From contig JAJRQY010000025.1 in assembly GCA_024280015.1 (NCBI GenBank), forward strand, positions 1-32,605: 32,605 nucleotides of DNA, written 5' to 3'. Source of the stretch: Actinomycetes bacterium (GTDB lineage: Bacteria; Actinomycetota; Acidimicrobiia; Acidimicrobiales; SZUA-35). Position 1 is the first letter of the stretch. Each line of letters opens with the position of its first letter. Made by a program: the position numbers and the translations under genes. This document shows, one piece after another, positions 1 through 8,411 of this stretch. The notes below the pieces were generated by a model, which had not been told where the DNA came from, ran no database searches, and saw only the letters and a list, made by a program, of their open reading frames with translations.

Positions 1-202
1 GAACACGTCGAGGATTCATAGTTACTGTGGTGACAGATCTCCCGACGAGTTCGAACGGGCCTATAATGCTGTCCAGGCCGCTTTACCAGCGGAAACTATT
101 AGCACGTAACGGACGGCCTCCAACAGACCCAGGTTGCTTCAATACTGGACCATGCGCTACTGCACCGATGCGATACGCGCGCCAACGGATAGAGGGGTTG
201 GA
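1..202 (+). promoter_or_regulatory. Leader region upstream of the yjjI gene
   Basis: The first codons read E-H-V-E-D-S and then TAG at 19-21, so the tail of an upstream plus-strand gene could end here, but this is too short to identify. A perfect TATAAT hexamer lies at 62-67, with no good TTGACA-like box at the usual 16-18 bp. A possible TGACAG at 31-36 is too far away. The hexamer is therefore only a candidate -10 box for yjjI. GAGGGG at 192-197 is the likely ribosome binding site for the ATG at 203. Confidence 0.3.
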
Positions 203-1756
203 ATGAAGAACGACGAGCTACAACAGCAAGTTCGACAGATTGTGAATGACCCTGCACTCTCGTTCCATCTCCGGCGGCACTATCTTGCTGCGGCGGCTGA
301 GGCAGTGATGCCGTACCCGTTGTTGAGTGCCGATGCCAGTGAGGCGTTGGAGAAACGCATCATCTGCGACATGTTTGAGGGGCCAGCCCCATACCGGCCG
401 CGCTATGTCTTGCCGGACTACGCCAAGGCGTTGCGACAAGGCTCGGCCTTCTTGGAACTCGAAGCTCCTTCTGACTTCGACGATGCCCTCAGTTTCCTCT
501 TGATTCTCTACACCCAGGTCCCATCCATCACCGGCTACCCGGTGTTCCTCGGCGAGCTGGACTCCTTGCTGATGCCCTTCGTTGGTGACATATCCGACGA
601 TCATCTCCATAAATCGCTGCGCCGCTTCTGGATCTCGCTTGACCGCATGCTCCCCGACGCTTTCGTTCACACCAATATTGGCCCAACGGACAATCGGGTG
701 TTGAGAATGATCTTGCGGCTAGAACGTGAGTTGCTCCAAGTCGTGCCCAATGTGACCCTCAAGGTCGATCCCGAGCTGACTCCGGATGACCTGATTGAGG
801 ACGCGGTCCAGACGGTCTTTGCTTGCGGCAAGCCGCACTTCGTCGACGACCCGATCATGAAGCGGGACCTTGGCGACAATTATGGGGTCGTGAGTTGCTA
901 CAACTCGTTGAGGATTGGCGGCGGCGCCCATACCTTGGTCCGGTTGAACCTAAAGGAGGTTGCTCTCGGGCATCAGGGCAACACTGAAGAGTTTCTCGAG
1001 ACGACGCTTCCTCACTATGTGGAGTTGAATGCCGAGTTGATTGAGGCTCGGATCAAGTACCTGGTGGAAGAAGCGACGTTCTTCGAGCATGACTTCTTGG
1101 CAGTTGAGGGCTTGATCAGCTTGGACAAGTTCTCGGCCATGTATGGGATCTACGGACTAGCCGAAGCGGTAAACCAACTGATGGCCTGTGCGGGCAAAGA
1201 AGGGACCTACGGCCACGATCGGGAAGCGAACGAGCTGTCTTACCGAATCACCCGACGGGTCGCCGAACTGGTTGGCGATCGCGAGATGCCCTACACCGAT
1301 GGCAACAACGGACGGTGCTTGCTCCATTCCCAATCTGGGATTGATACCGATCTTGAAACCAGCGCCGGGACTCGAATCCCCATCGGGACCGAACCGGCCA
1401 TGTGGGAACATATCGAGGCCGTTGCTCCGCATCACGATCTGTTCGCTGCTGGAGTCTCAGACATCTTCCATGTTGAGGACACAGCCAAGCGCAACCCTCA
1501 AGCCATGGTCGACATCATCCGAGGCGCATTTGCCCGCGGCATGCGGGACTTCACCTTTAACCTGTCAACCAACGGCTTCATCCGGATCACCGGCTATATG
1601 GTCCGAGTTAGTGACCTCGAAGACTTCGAAGAAGATGGTGCACGCCATGGCAGCACAACATTCGCTGCCGGATCGGTCAAGAACTCTCATGTGCAATGCC
1701 GATCAATCAAGCGGGTCGCTGTCCGTGAACGAAACCCGGTTGGGCCACCTCAATAA
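203..1756 (+). CDS. yjjI: YjjI-family glycyl radical enzyme
   Basis: This encodes a 517-residue member of the YjjI (DUF3029) branch of glycyl radical enzymes, whose substrate is unknown. The frame is open from 134, but ATG 203 has GAGGGG just upstream and gives almost exactly the length of E. coli YjjI (516 aa, from memory). The C-terminal glycyl-radical loop reads R-I-T-G-Y-M-V-R, with the radical-bearing Gly at residue 464 (codon 1592-1594). The likely thiyl cysteine lies in V-V-S-C-Y-N-S-L, followed by the family-like G-G-G-A-H-T-L-V-R-L-N-L. The adjacent overlapping gene encodes the matching activase, which supports the call strongly. Such enzymes are destroyed by oxygen, so this implies function under anoxic or micro-oxic conditions. 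The reaction cannot be named from the sequence. Confidence 0.9.
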   Translation: MKNDELQQQVRQIVNDPALSFHLRRHYLAAAAEAVMPYPLLSADASEALEKRIICDMFEGPAPYRPRYVLPDYAKALRQGSAFLELEAPSDFDDALSFLLILYTQVPSITGYPVFLGELDSLLMPFVGDISDDHLHKSLRRFWISLDRMLPDAFVHTNIGPTDNRVLRMILRLERELLQVVPNVTLKVDPELTPDDLIEDAVQTVFACGKPHFVDDPIMKRDLGDNYGVVSCYNSLRIGGGAHTLVRLNLKEVALGHQGNTEEFLETTLPHYVELNAELIEARIKYLVEEATFFEHDFLAVEGLISLDKFSAMYGIYGLAEAVNQLMACAGKEGTYGHDREANELSYRITRRVAELVGDREMPYTDGNNGRCLLHSQSGIDTDLETSAGTRIPIGTEPAMWEHIEAVAPHHDLFAAGVSDIFHVEDTAKRNPQAMVDIIRGAFARGMRDFTFNLSTNGFIRITGYMVRVSDLEDFEEDGARHGSTTFAAGSVKNSHVQCRSIKRVAVRERNPVGPPQ

Positions 1757-2585
1757 CACTATTCCGTTCTCCCTGGTCGATGGACCGGGGAATCGGTTCG
1801 TCATCTTCCTCCAGGGTTGCAACTTCAACTGTGTCGCTTGCCATAACCCATACACCATCGCAACATGCAACGGCTGCGGCCTTTGTGTGGAAGAGTGCCC
1901 CGAGGATGCGCTCTCGTTGGGTTCTTTGGTCAAGCCCGATGTCGATCTGGACCGCTGCACCAGTTGCGAGATCTGTGTTGATGCCTGCATCTATGACAGC
2001 ACGCCGCTGAGCATGTGGGTTTCTGTTGCCGATCTTCTGGTTGAGATCAGACGTCACGCTCCATTCTTATCCGGGATCACGGTGTCGGGTGGGGAAGCCA
2101 CGCAGCAACCCGAATTCGTCTTCGAACTTTTTGCCACCATCAAGGCTGACGCAGAGTTGAGCCACCTCACAACCTTCGTTGACTCCAACGGGGCGACCCC
2201 GATCGCTATCTGGGACATGCTGGCGCCGGTCATGGACGGGGCAATGATCGACCTGAAGGCGTTCGATCCCGAAATCCACCGTGCATTGACCGGTTCCAAC
2301 AACGAACAGGTCTTGCAATCAATCAGCTACCTGGCTCGTCTGGGGCTTCTGCATGAGGTCCGAATGCTGATCGCTCAAGGCAGCAACGATAGCTCTGACC
2401 AGATGCATCGAACAGGTCGCTGGCTTCATGAAGTCAACGCGGATAGTCGCGTCAAGGTGATCGGTTTTCGTGATCACGGGACTCGACCAATGGCCAGTCG
2501 ATTGACCGAGCCGGACCATGGCCTGCTCACACGCGTTGCCGACGACCTTCGGAGGACAGGCGCCCGCGATGTCATCATTATCTGA
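1725..2585 (+). CDS. yjjW: YjjW-type glycyl radical enzyme activase (radical SAM)
   Basis: This radical SAM enzyme is expected to install the glycyl radical on the YjjI product. With the GTG start at 1725 it has 286 residues, close to E. coli YjjW. It begins with the family block I-P-F-S-L-V-D-G-P-G-N-R, then C32-x3-C36-x2-C39, which binds the SAM-cleaving 4Fe-4S cluster. An inserted 8-Cys ferredoxin domain follows (C-N-G-C-G-L-C-V-E-E-C-P and C-T-S-C-E-I-C-V-D-A-C), typical of glycyl radical activases. The sequence V-S-G-G-E-A-T-Q is the GGE SAM-binding motif. The start overlaps the end of yjjI by 32 bp in another frame, which indicates translational coupling. ATG 1689 in the same frame is an alternative start but would add 12 unconserved residues. 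Confidence 0.9.
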   Translation: MNETRLGHLNNTIPFSLVDGPGNRFVIFLQGCNFNCVACHNPYTIATCNGCGLCVEECPEDALSLGSLVKPDVDLDRCTSCEICVDACIYDSTPLSMWVSVADLLVEIRRHAPFLSGITVSGGEATQQPEFVFELFATIKADAELSHLTTFVDSNGATPIAIWDMLAPVMDGAMIDLKAFDPEIHRALTGSNNEQVLQSISYLARLGLLHEVRMLIAQGSNDSSDQMHRTGRWLHEVNADSRVKVIGFRDHGTRPMASRLTEPDHGLLTRVADDLRRTGARDVIII

Positions 2586-2660
2586 GACTACGAACAGCGG
2601 CTTTGGTCGATGTATTCGGTTCTTCTAGACGCTGCTAGGAGTCTCCGAAAGGGCGAACCG

Positions 2661-2969
2661 TCAGGCTTCTTCCCTGGGGATCGATCCCTTTACCTCACTA
2701 ACAGCCTTGTCAAAGGTCTTGGAGAGGGCATCGACAAACAGTCGGCCAGTGTCTCGCACGTCGTCTCGAACCGCTGGGTCCTTGGCAACGTTGCCGACAA
2801 CATCAACAGATTCCTCAATGGCGTTGGCTAGCCGCTGTAGCGCCGCCTTGACTTCGGAACCGCCGTCGTCGGCGAACTCTTCTTGGACATGGTACTTGAG
2901 CTTCAGGCCAAGACCGGATAGCTCATCAGCCACCTTGGACCACGCCTGCTTCATCTCTGAGTTACTCAT
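2661..2969 (-). CDS. Small acidic helical protein of unknown function
   Basis: This is a 102-residue soluble protein with no signal peptide, membrane segment, Cys or recognisable catalytic motif. The composition is charged and Ala/Leu/Val-rich, and the whole chain should be alpha-helical, probably forming a helical bundle or coiled coil. The ATG at 2969 is preceded by GGGAG four to five bases away, a good ribosome binding site. It converges on yjjW and lies downstream of the EAL gene on the same strand, about 60 bp apart, so the two may be cotranscribed. I do not recognise a named family and assign no function. Confidence 0.7.
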   Translation of the reverse strand: MSNSEMKQAWSKVADELSGLGLKLKYHVQEEFADDGGSEVKAALQRLANAIEESVDVVGNVAKDPAVRDDVRDTGRLFVDALSKTFDKAVSEVKGSIPREEA

Positions 2970-3028
2970 GAGGACTCCCTGTCAGTTGCTTTCTCACAAG
3001 GATAGATAGTCAACAGGGTTGGAAGTCG

Positions 3029-4384
3029 TCACTGCGTAATCGGTTGACGGCTCTTGAGGTAGGTGTCCATAGTTGCGTGGTCCATTGGTCGGGCAAAATG
3101 GAAACCTTGACCGATCGGGCACCCCATCTGGATCAGTAGGTCTGCCTGTTCCTGGGTTTCAACGCCCTGAGCGGTGACTTCCATGTTGAGCTTGTGAGCT
3201 AGGTCAATCAAGACACTCACCATGTGTGCGGCTTGTTCGTTACCAACGATCTGCCGGATGAGTGACCGGTCAAGCTTGACGGAATCGAACGGGAGCTGGT
3301 GAGCAACCGACAGGTCGACGTAGCCAGCTCCGAAGTCGCCGATGGCGGCGCGAGCTCCGAGGGCGACAAGTGATCGGATAATCCCGTTGACGTACTTCTC
3401 GCTCGATGGAGGACTTGGGCTGAGCTCGATCCCAATCTTGATGCGTTGGCTGACCTTGATGGCATCGACAATCTTGTTGGAGAACTCTGGATGCAAGACT
3501 TCGGTCGGCGATGTGTTGACCCAGAGAGTTACGTCGCCAATGAGTTGGCGCTCTTGCCAGTCCAAGGTCTGTACCAGGGCACGAGCCAGAACCTGACGGC
3601 TGAGCTGATGAAGAGCACCGATCTCCTCCGCTATTTGGACAAGGTCCAGGGCTAGGACCGGTCCCTTCCCCGGACGAGTCCAGCGAGCGAATGCTTCCAC
3701 TGCCTGGATCTCTCCTGTCTGTAGGTTGACCGCTGGCTGCAGAGCAACCGATGTGGAGTTGTCGAGGACAGCCGCCCGGAGCTCCTTCTCGATTTCGACG
3801 CTGCGACTGTGACGTACCCGCTGGTAGGGGTGGAACATCACGCCTCGGTGGGCATTGTCTGTTTCTTCCAACGCGAGGCTGGAGGCGTCAAGAAGGAGAT
3901 CGGCGTTTGGGTTCTCCTGATCGAGAAGCGCCGCCCCAATGGTTGGTGAGAGATAGTGAGGAAGTCCGTCGATGTCGAGAGGAGGAGAAAGGGCTTCGAT
4001 CAATTGGTCCACCAGTTCTTCACCTTCCAACCGGCGTCGCAGAGAAGGTACGTAGGCCTCAATTTCGGTTTCGGAAAGGGAGATTGCTGTCAACGTTGTG
4101 GCAACTGAGTGGAGACGCTGATAGATCTCATCAGCAACCTGGTTTCGTGCACCGTGCTCTCCTGCCCGGCGAGGCAGAGACCGATGCCGGATACGTAGGA
4201 CAAGGACCGTGCGGTCCTCGGCAAGTGCTTGTTCTATACCGCTCCGGAGACTCGCCGTGAGCTGATCGGGGGAGCGAGGACCGCTTGGTGGCTGCTTGGG
4301 CGCGCTTGTACTGATTGCTTGCCCGGAATGCAGGAGCCGAAGGCCGCCGCGTGGAGGTGTTGAACCGATCTCATTTGAACTCAT
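3029..4384 (-). CDS. Degenerate GGDEF-EAL domain protein, probably enzymatically inactive
   Basis: The 451-residue protein has a disordered Pro/Ser-rich N-terminus, a GGDEF-like fold at about 55-185 and an EAL domain at about 198-445. The GGDEF signature is absent: S-E-T-E-I-E-A occupies its place near 104-110. In the EAL domain, E230 (in E-A-F-A-R-W), N290, E320, K370 and Q426 remain. The metal-binding D-D-F-G is changed to G349-D350-F-G, and the A-E-G-V-E glutamate, which aligns with essential E352 of RocR, is Q406. I infer loss of c-di-GMP phosphodiesterase activity and a role as a c-di-GMP receptor or protein-interaction module. No membrane segment is present. It is divergent from the conservon operon across 205 bp, suggesting a shared signalling task. 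Family assignment is secure; inactivity is inferred. Confidence 0.88.
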   Translation of the reverse strand: MSSNEIGSTPPRGGLRLLHSGQAISTSAPKQPPSGPRSPDQLTASLRSGIEQALAEDRTVLVLRIRHRSLPRRAGEHGARNQVADEIYQRLHSVATTLTAISLSETEIEAYVPSLRRRLEGEELVDQLIEALSPPLDIDGLPHYLSPTIGAALLDQENPNADLLLDASSLALEETDNAHRGVMFHPYQRVRHSRSVEIEKELRAAVLDNSTSVALQPAVNLQTGEIQAVEAFARWTRPGKGPVLALDLVQIAEEIGALHQLSRQVLARALVQTLDWQERQLIGDVTLWVNTSPTEVLHPEFSNKIVDAIKVSQRIKIGIELSPSPPSSEKYVNGIIRSLVALGARAAIGDFGAGYVDLSVAHQLPFDSVKLDRSLIRQIVGNEQAAHMVSVLIDLAHKLNMEVTAQGVETQEQADLLIQMGCPIGQGFHFARPMDHATMDTYLKSRQPITQ

Positions 4385-4589
4385 CAGTCTCCCCTATTGG
4401 ATTGCAGTACCTGTCGGCTGTGCCGGAGAGGATCTGAGTGGTTGCCGGTGGCATCCCAGGCTCAGTCAGTGATCACCGTTGAGGTTCGAATCGACGTGAC
4501 AGCTCTTTGGCGCAAACCCTCAGTTTTGTGTCGGTGGGACCGATCGTGTCTCCCACAAGGTCGTTCTCTCGAACAAAGGGCTCCGTATC
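4385..4589. promoter_or_regulatory. Divergent intergenic region between the EAL gene and the conservon
   Basis: These 205 bp must contain both promoters. AAAGGG at 4575-4580 is the probable ribosome binding site for the GTG at 4590. I see no clear -35/-10 pair. A GTGATCAC palindrome lies at 4469-4476, and tRNA-like fragments at 4423-4511 do not fold into a tRNA. Confidence 0.35.
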
Positions 4590-7013
4590 GTGCGCATCCG
4601 CTCCAAACTTCTAATCCTCATGGCAATCCCTGCCCTCGTCGTCATGCTTGTCGCGGGTCTTGGACTTCGTAGTCAGTCTGTTGTGACTTCAGACGCTGCT
4701 GCAGCCAGCGTCTCGGTTCAACAAGCCGCTGTCATTCACAACTTGCTCGGTGCGATCACAACCGAACGCCTTGGGCATCTGGGTGTAGCAGGCATGGCCG
4801 GAGCTCAAGAGCTACACGGCGAGACTGATGCTGCCTTGGATGTTGTTGCTGCGTTTGCTACCAAGCATGGGGACAGCGAGCTTACAGCGGCGGTCCAAAC
4901 AGCACGAGAGATGATCCAGCAGGGCCGAGTCTCGGTGGACGGCATTGCTGGACTCGAGCCCTATTCGCAGGCCTACGTTGCCATTCGAGCAGTACCACAT
5001 GACTTTGCTGACACTCTCCAGACGAGCGAAACCCTGAGCCGGAGTCTGGCCACCGACCTTTTGGTCGCCGGAACAGAAGAGCAAAGCGCAGCATGGTTCC
5101 AGTATCTGGCCGCTACTGATCCTAAAGATGTAGCCCTCAACGAGGTCAGCCTGGCCTTTGCGCTGAGCCACCAGTCCTTCACCCATTCAGCCGACTTTGA
5201 TCCGATGCTCGGAGGAATGAACCAGGCCTCCATGACTTCACTTCGAGTACTGGAAACCATTGCCCTTGATGATCTTGCTGAAGGTCAGCTGTCGCTGAGT
5301 CCTGAGGAGATCTTGCCGGAGTTGCTCACCTTCACCCAGGACTGGTCAACTGTTGTTTCTGAGCGAGACGTTGCGGCGATCGCGGTCGCTGACGACCTTG
5401 CTGATGCTGCGAGCCTCCGGTCCACCCTCTTGATCGCTGCTCTTCTTGCCACCATGGCGCTCGGTGTTGCGGTCTTCATGATTTACCGGTCGATTGCTGA
5501 TCCGCTGGCAAACCTTGTTGACCGGGCTCACACTGTTGCCAACGACGAGCTGCCTAGCCTGGTCGACACCTTGCGCGACCCGGACAGTGTCGAAGACCTT
5601 CCGACGCCAACCCTGATTGAACAGAGCAGTGAGGATGAGCTTGGCGAGCTAGTAGAAGCATTCAACGGGATGCAAAGCACGGCCTACCAGCTTGCGATTG
5701 AGCAGGCGATCGGAAAGCGCAATGTTGCCGACATGTTCGTCAACTTTGGTCGCCGAAACCAGCTCTTGCTTCAGCGGATGCTGACCGTAATTACTGGTCT
5801 GGAACTTGATGAAGAAGATCCAGAGTCCTTGGAGGGCTTGTTCCAACTGGACAACATCGTTACCCGGATGCGACGCAACGCAGAAAGCCTGTTGATTCTG
5901 GCTGGTGCTCAGACGACCCGTCAGTGGACAGCCCCTGTTGAGATTACTGACACCGTGCGAGCCGCCTTTGGTGAAGTCGAGGCCTATGAACGAATTGACA
6001 TTGTTGCTCTCACTGATGTGAAGATTCGTGGCAGTGCCGTTTCTGACATCTCCCACCTTCTTGCTGAGTTGCTGGAAAACGCGTTGACCTTCTCTGAAGG
6101 TACGACCCCAGTGCTGGTTAGTGGCCAATTCGACAAGACCGGCTACCTCATCACCATCTTCGACCAGGGCATTGGTATGAATCTGGAAGAGCTAGAAGAG
6201 GCGAATCAGCGAATCAGCAATCCGCCGGCCCTTGACCGGGCACCAACACGGTTCCTTGGCCTCTTCGTTGTTGGTCGACTGGCTGAGCGCCACGGCATAT
6301 CTGCCCGTCTGGTTGAAGCTCCTGGAAGAGGACTGATGGCTCGGGTCCACTTGCCAAGGGAAATCCTCGCCACCGAGACTGCTGCGGTTGAACCGGAAAT
6401 TGCACCGATTCGATCTGGTGTCAGCGACGTGAGCCCGCTGGGGGCCAAGCAGAACATTGATGCTGAGTGGGAGGGTCTCGCTACGGACGGCCTACCTCAG
6501 CGTCCGGTCTCTTCTGATGATGGTGGCCTTCCGACTAGAGAACTAGCCGCCGGTAGCCCTCAAGTTACGAATACGGTTGAGGCCCTTCCGACCCGTTCGG
6601 TAGCCGTGGCTGAGACTGCTGCGGTCATTGCACAACCTGTTGCCCCCGCAGCTGTGGTTGCCGAACGTCCGACAGCTCAGGCTGAGCTGGCTGCACAGGC
6701 CGAGGCAGCTCCGGTTGCGCCGGCCCCACAGGCCGAGGCTGTGGCCGAGGTTAAACCGGTGGAGGATACAACGTTTGAGGTGGCCGAAGCCGAGGCCGAC
6801 TCGGAAGAGCTTGCTGGCCTGCCGACTCGGCGCCGTGGCGAGAACTTCGCCGATGAGGTCGATGCTGAGCCAACGGCAGCAACACCAGTTTCTGAGAAGC
6901 CGGCGGGTAGTGCCACAGACTTCTCTTCCATGATGACCGCTCTGAGTTCGGGGATTTCCCGAGGCTTGGAAGAGAGCACCGATGAAACCGACAACGAATG
7001 GAGCGGCAAATGA
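4590..7013 (+). CDS. cvnA: Conservon sensor kinase-like protein (nitrate-sensor type), CvnA-like
   Basis: This 807-residue membrane protein begins the conservon. It has one TM helix near 7-27, an extracytoplasmic nitrate/nitrite-sensor-type helical domain (about 35-270), a second TM (about 276-299), a HAMP-like linker, a dimerisation region and a HATPase_c domain (about 486-590). The N-box-like A-E-L-L-E-N-A and G1-like F-D-Q-G-I-G-M are visible. The family segment L-D-H-L-A-T-R-M-R-R-N appears here as L-D-N-I-V-T-R-M-R-R-N, so the usual His is Asn. The tail beyond 600 is long, Ala/Pro/Glu-rich and disordered. It carries four L-P-x-R motifs, as in actinobacterial relatives. The GTG start at 4590 is preceded by AAAGGG. 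The gene overlaps cvnB by ATGA. ATP binding is likely; phosphotransfer is doubtful. Confidence 0.9.
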   Translation: MRIRSKLLILMAIPALVVMLVAGLGLRSQSVVTSDAAAASVSVQQAAVIHNLLGAITTERLGHLGVAGMAGAQELHGETDAALDVVAAFATKHGDSELTAAVQTAREMIQQGRVSVDGIAGLEPYSQAYVAIRAVPHDFADTLQTSETLSRSLATDLLVAGTEEQSAAWFQYLAATDPKDVALNEVSLAFALSHQSFTHSADFDPMLGGMNQASMTSLRVLETIALDDLAEGQLSLSPEEILPELLTFTQDWSTVVSERDVAAIAVADDLADAASLRSTLLIAALLATMALGVAVFMIYRSIADPLANLVDRAHTVANDELPSLVDTLRDPDSVEDLPTPTLIEQSSEDELGELVEAFNGMQSTAYQLAIEQAIGKRNVADMFVNFGRRNQLLLQRMLTVITGLELDEEDPESLEGLFQLDNIVTRMRRNAESLLILAGAQTTRQWTAPVEITDTVRAAFGEVEAYERIDIVALTDVKIRGSAVSDISHLLAELLENALTFSEGTTPVLVSGQFDKTGYLITIFDQGIGMNLEELEEANQRISNPPALDRAPTRFLGLFVVGRLAERHGISARLVEAPGRGLMARVHLPREILATETAAVEPEIAPIRSGVSDVSPLGAKQNIDAEWEGLATDGLPQRPVSSDDGGLPTRELAAGSPQVTNTVEALPTRSVAVAETAAVIAQPVAPAAVVAERPTAQAELAAQAEAAPVAPAPQAEAVAEVKPVEDTTFEVAEAEADSEELAGLPTRRRGENFADEVDAEPTAATPVSEKPAGSATDFSSMMTALSSGISRGLEESTDETDNEWSGK

Positions 7014-7426
7014 GCCAGTCCGAATCTGAGCAGTTCTCGTGGCTGTTAGACAATTTTGTAACAGCAACGGTTGGGGTTGAAGATGCCCTCGCTGTCTCCG
7101 CAGACGGCATCAAGCTTGCCGCATCGGAAGGACTGCCAACGGCGACCGCCGATCAGTTCGGGGCCATCACTTCTGGCCTGGCCAGTCTGACTCTTGGCGC
7201 CGCCCGCTGCTTCGCTGAGGATGTTGTCCACCGTGTCATTATCGAGATGGATCGCAGCTACTTGTTGATTGTCAATATCACCCACGGCTCTGTCCTTGGA
7301 GTGGTAGCTCGCAAGGATGCGGACATTGGGCTTGTCGCCTATGAGATGACGGTGTTCGCCGAGCGAGCAGGCAGGGTCTTGACCCCTGAGCTGATTTCCG
7401 AACTTAAAAACACCCTGTCTGTTTGA
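7010..7426 (+). CDS. cvnB: Roadblock/LC7 domain protein, CvnB-like
   Basis: This is a 138-residue single-domain roadblock/LC7 protein. The family regulates Ras-like GTPases (MglB-type GAP or scaffold), and in conservons it is expected to act on the CvnD GTPase. Characteristic segments are F-V-T-A-T-V-G-V-E-D-A-L-A-V-S-A-D-G near the N-terminus and the final L-T-P-E-L-I-S-E-L-K helix. The frame is open from ATG 6998, but ATG 7010 is preferred because it gives a 4-bp ATGA overlap with cvnA and has GGAG six bases upstream. It is soluble, with no membrane segment. The partners lie immediately on either side. Confidence 0.92.
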   Translation: MSQSESEQFSWLLDNFVTATVGVEDALAVSADGIKLAASEGLPTATADQFGAITSGLASLTLGAARCFAEDVVHRVIIEMDRSYLLIVNITHGSVLGVVARKDADIGLVAYEMTVFAERAGRVLTPELISELKNTLSV

Positions 7427-7432
7427 TCGTCG

Positions 7433-7816
7433 GTGACTGAGCAAACCATGGCTTTGAATGATCCAGTTGAACCAGAAGTTGAGATGGAGCGGGACTTTGT
7501 CCGGCCGTTCTTAGCCACGGCTGGCCGAACGAGGAGCTCCTTGTCTGACTTGCGGATCGAGACCCTCGTTGAGGCAACGGCGAAGTTGGAAGACGGGCTG
7601 CGATTTGAGGCGGCGCGTGTTGCCAAGCTCTGTCGTGAGCCAAACTCGGTGGCAGAGATTTCAGCCAAGCTGAAGATCCCCCTCGGGGCCGTCAAGGTGA
7701 TCGTGGGAGATCTCGTCGGATCAAATCATGTTCGAACTCACAAGACCATCGAGGGCGAAACACCCGAAGACATGCAACTCATCTCGCGGCTTATCGCCGG
7801 CGTACGGAAGCTTTGA
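7433..7816 (+). CDS. cvnC: DUF742 family protein, CvnC-like
   Basis: This is a 127-residue DUF742 protein, the third conservon gene. Family hallmarks are V-R-P-F-L-A-T-A-G-R-T-R and L-R-I-E-T-L-V-E-A, followed by a winged-helix-like C-terminal half with the segment S-V-A-E-I-S-A-K-L-K-I-P-L-G. The role is not established; it is thought to be an adaptor or DNA-binding component of the complex. It starts at GTG 7433, six bases after the cvnB stop, with no clear Shine-Dalgarno, so translation is probably coupled. ATG 7448 is an in-frame alternative. The next gene starts one base after its stop. Confidence 0.9.
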   Translation: MTEQTMALNDPVEPEVEMERDFVRPFLATAGRTRSSLSDLRIETLVEATAKLEDGLRFEAARVAKLCREPNSVAEISAKLKIPLGAVKVIVGDLVGSNHVRTHKTIEGETPEDMQLISRLIAGVRKL

Positions 7817-7817
7817 T

Positions 7818-8411
7818 ATGACTGATCGAGTAGTAAAGAAGAATCCGGTTTCGGCCAAGTTCGTTGTCGCTGGCGGCTTCGGTGTCGGGAAGACGACCTT
7901 TGTCGGCACGATCTCGGAGATTGACCCGCTTCGTACGGAAGCCAAGATGACCTCCGCCAGTCTCGGTGTGGATGACACGTCCAAGGTGGCGACCAAGACC
8001 ACAACCACGGTCGCCATGGACTTTGGACGAATCACCATTGATGATGATCTGGTCTTGTACCTCTTTGGGACACCAGGTCAGGAACGCTTTAGCTTCATGT
8101 GGAATGATCTGGTCAACGGCGCTCTTGGTGCTGTTGTCCTGGTCGACTCTCGACGTCTAGCCGACTGCTTCTACGCGGTTGACTATTTCGAATCGAGAAA
8201 GATTCCCTTTGTTGTTGCCGTCAATGAGTTTGATGGAATGGTTGCCCACGAGATTGATGCTGTGGCCAAGGCGCTGCAAGTTGGCCCGGATGTCCATGTC
8301 ATTTCCTGCGATGCTCGCAGCCGTGATTCGGTCAAGAATGTCTTGCTGGATCTGTTCGAAGTCATTCTTGAACGCATGATGGCTGCGAATGCGGCGGCCG
8401 TTACTGCCTGA
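7818..8411 (+). CDS. cvnD: Ras-like small GTPase, CvnD-like
   Basis: This is a 197-residue ATP/GTP-binding protein of the conservon (Rab/Mgl-like) GTPase family. The P-loop is G-G-F-G-V-G-K-T at 19-26, the G3 motif is G-T-P-G-Q-E-R-F, the G4 motif is the family variant N-E-F-D-G instead of N-K-x-D, and a G5-like S-C-D-A-R is present. It should switch between GTP and GDP states under control of the roadblock protein and signal from the membrane kinase-like protein. The frame extends upstream to 7728, but ATG 7818 lies right behind the cvnC stop and begins the conserved sequence. It ends the four-gene operon. Confidence 0.93.
   Translation: MTDRVVKKNPVSAKFVVAGGFGVGKTTFVGTISEIDPLRTEAKMTSASLGVDDTSKVATKTTTTVAMDFGRITIDDDLVLYLFGTPGQERFSFMWNDLVNGALGAVVLVDSRRLADCFYAVDYFESRKIPFVVAVNEFDGMVAHEIDAVAKALQVGPDVHVISCDARSRDSVKNVLLDLFEVILERMMAANAAAVTA

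Noticed and set aside
1188-1688. A long N-terminal extension of the yjjW frame.
   Set aside because: It overlaps yjjI in another frame and has no similarity to the activase family. The true start is at 1725 (or 1689).
4423-4511. A tRNA-Ser-like series: GGAGAGG, then GAGTGGTTG, then GGTTCGAATC, with GCCGGAGAG complementary to a later CTCTTTGGC.
   Set aside because: The T-stem pairs at only three of five positions, the complementary 3' end is about six bases too far away, and no anticodon stem forms. At most it is a tRNA relic; probably chance.
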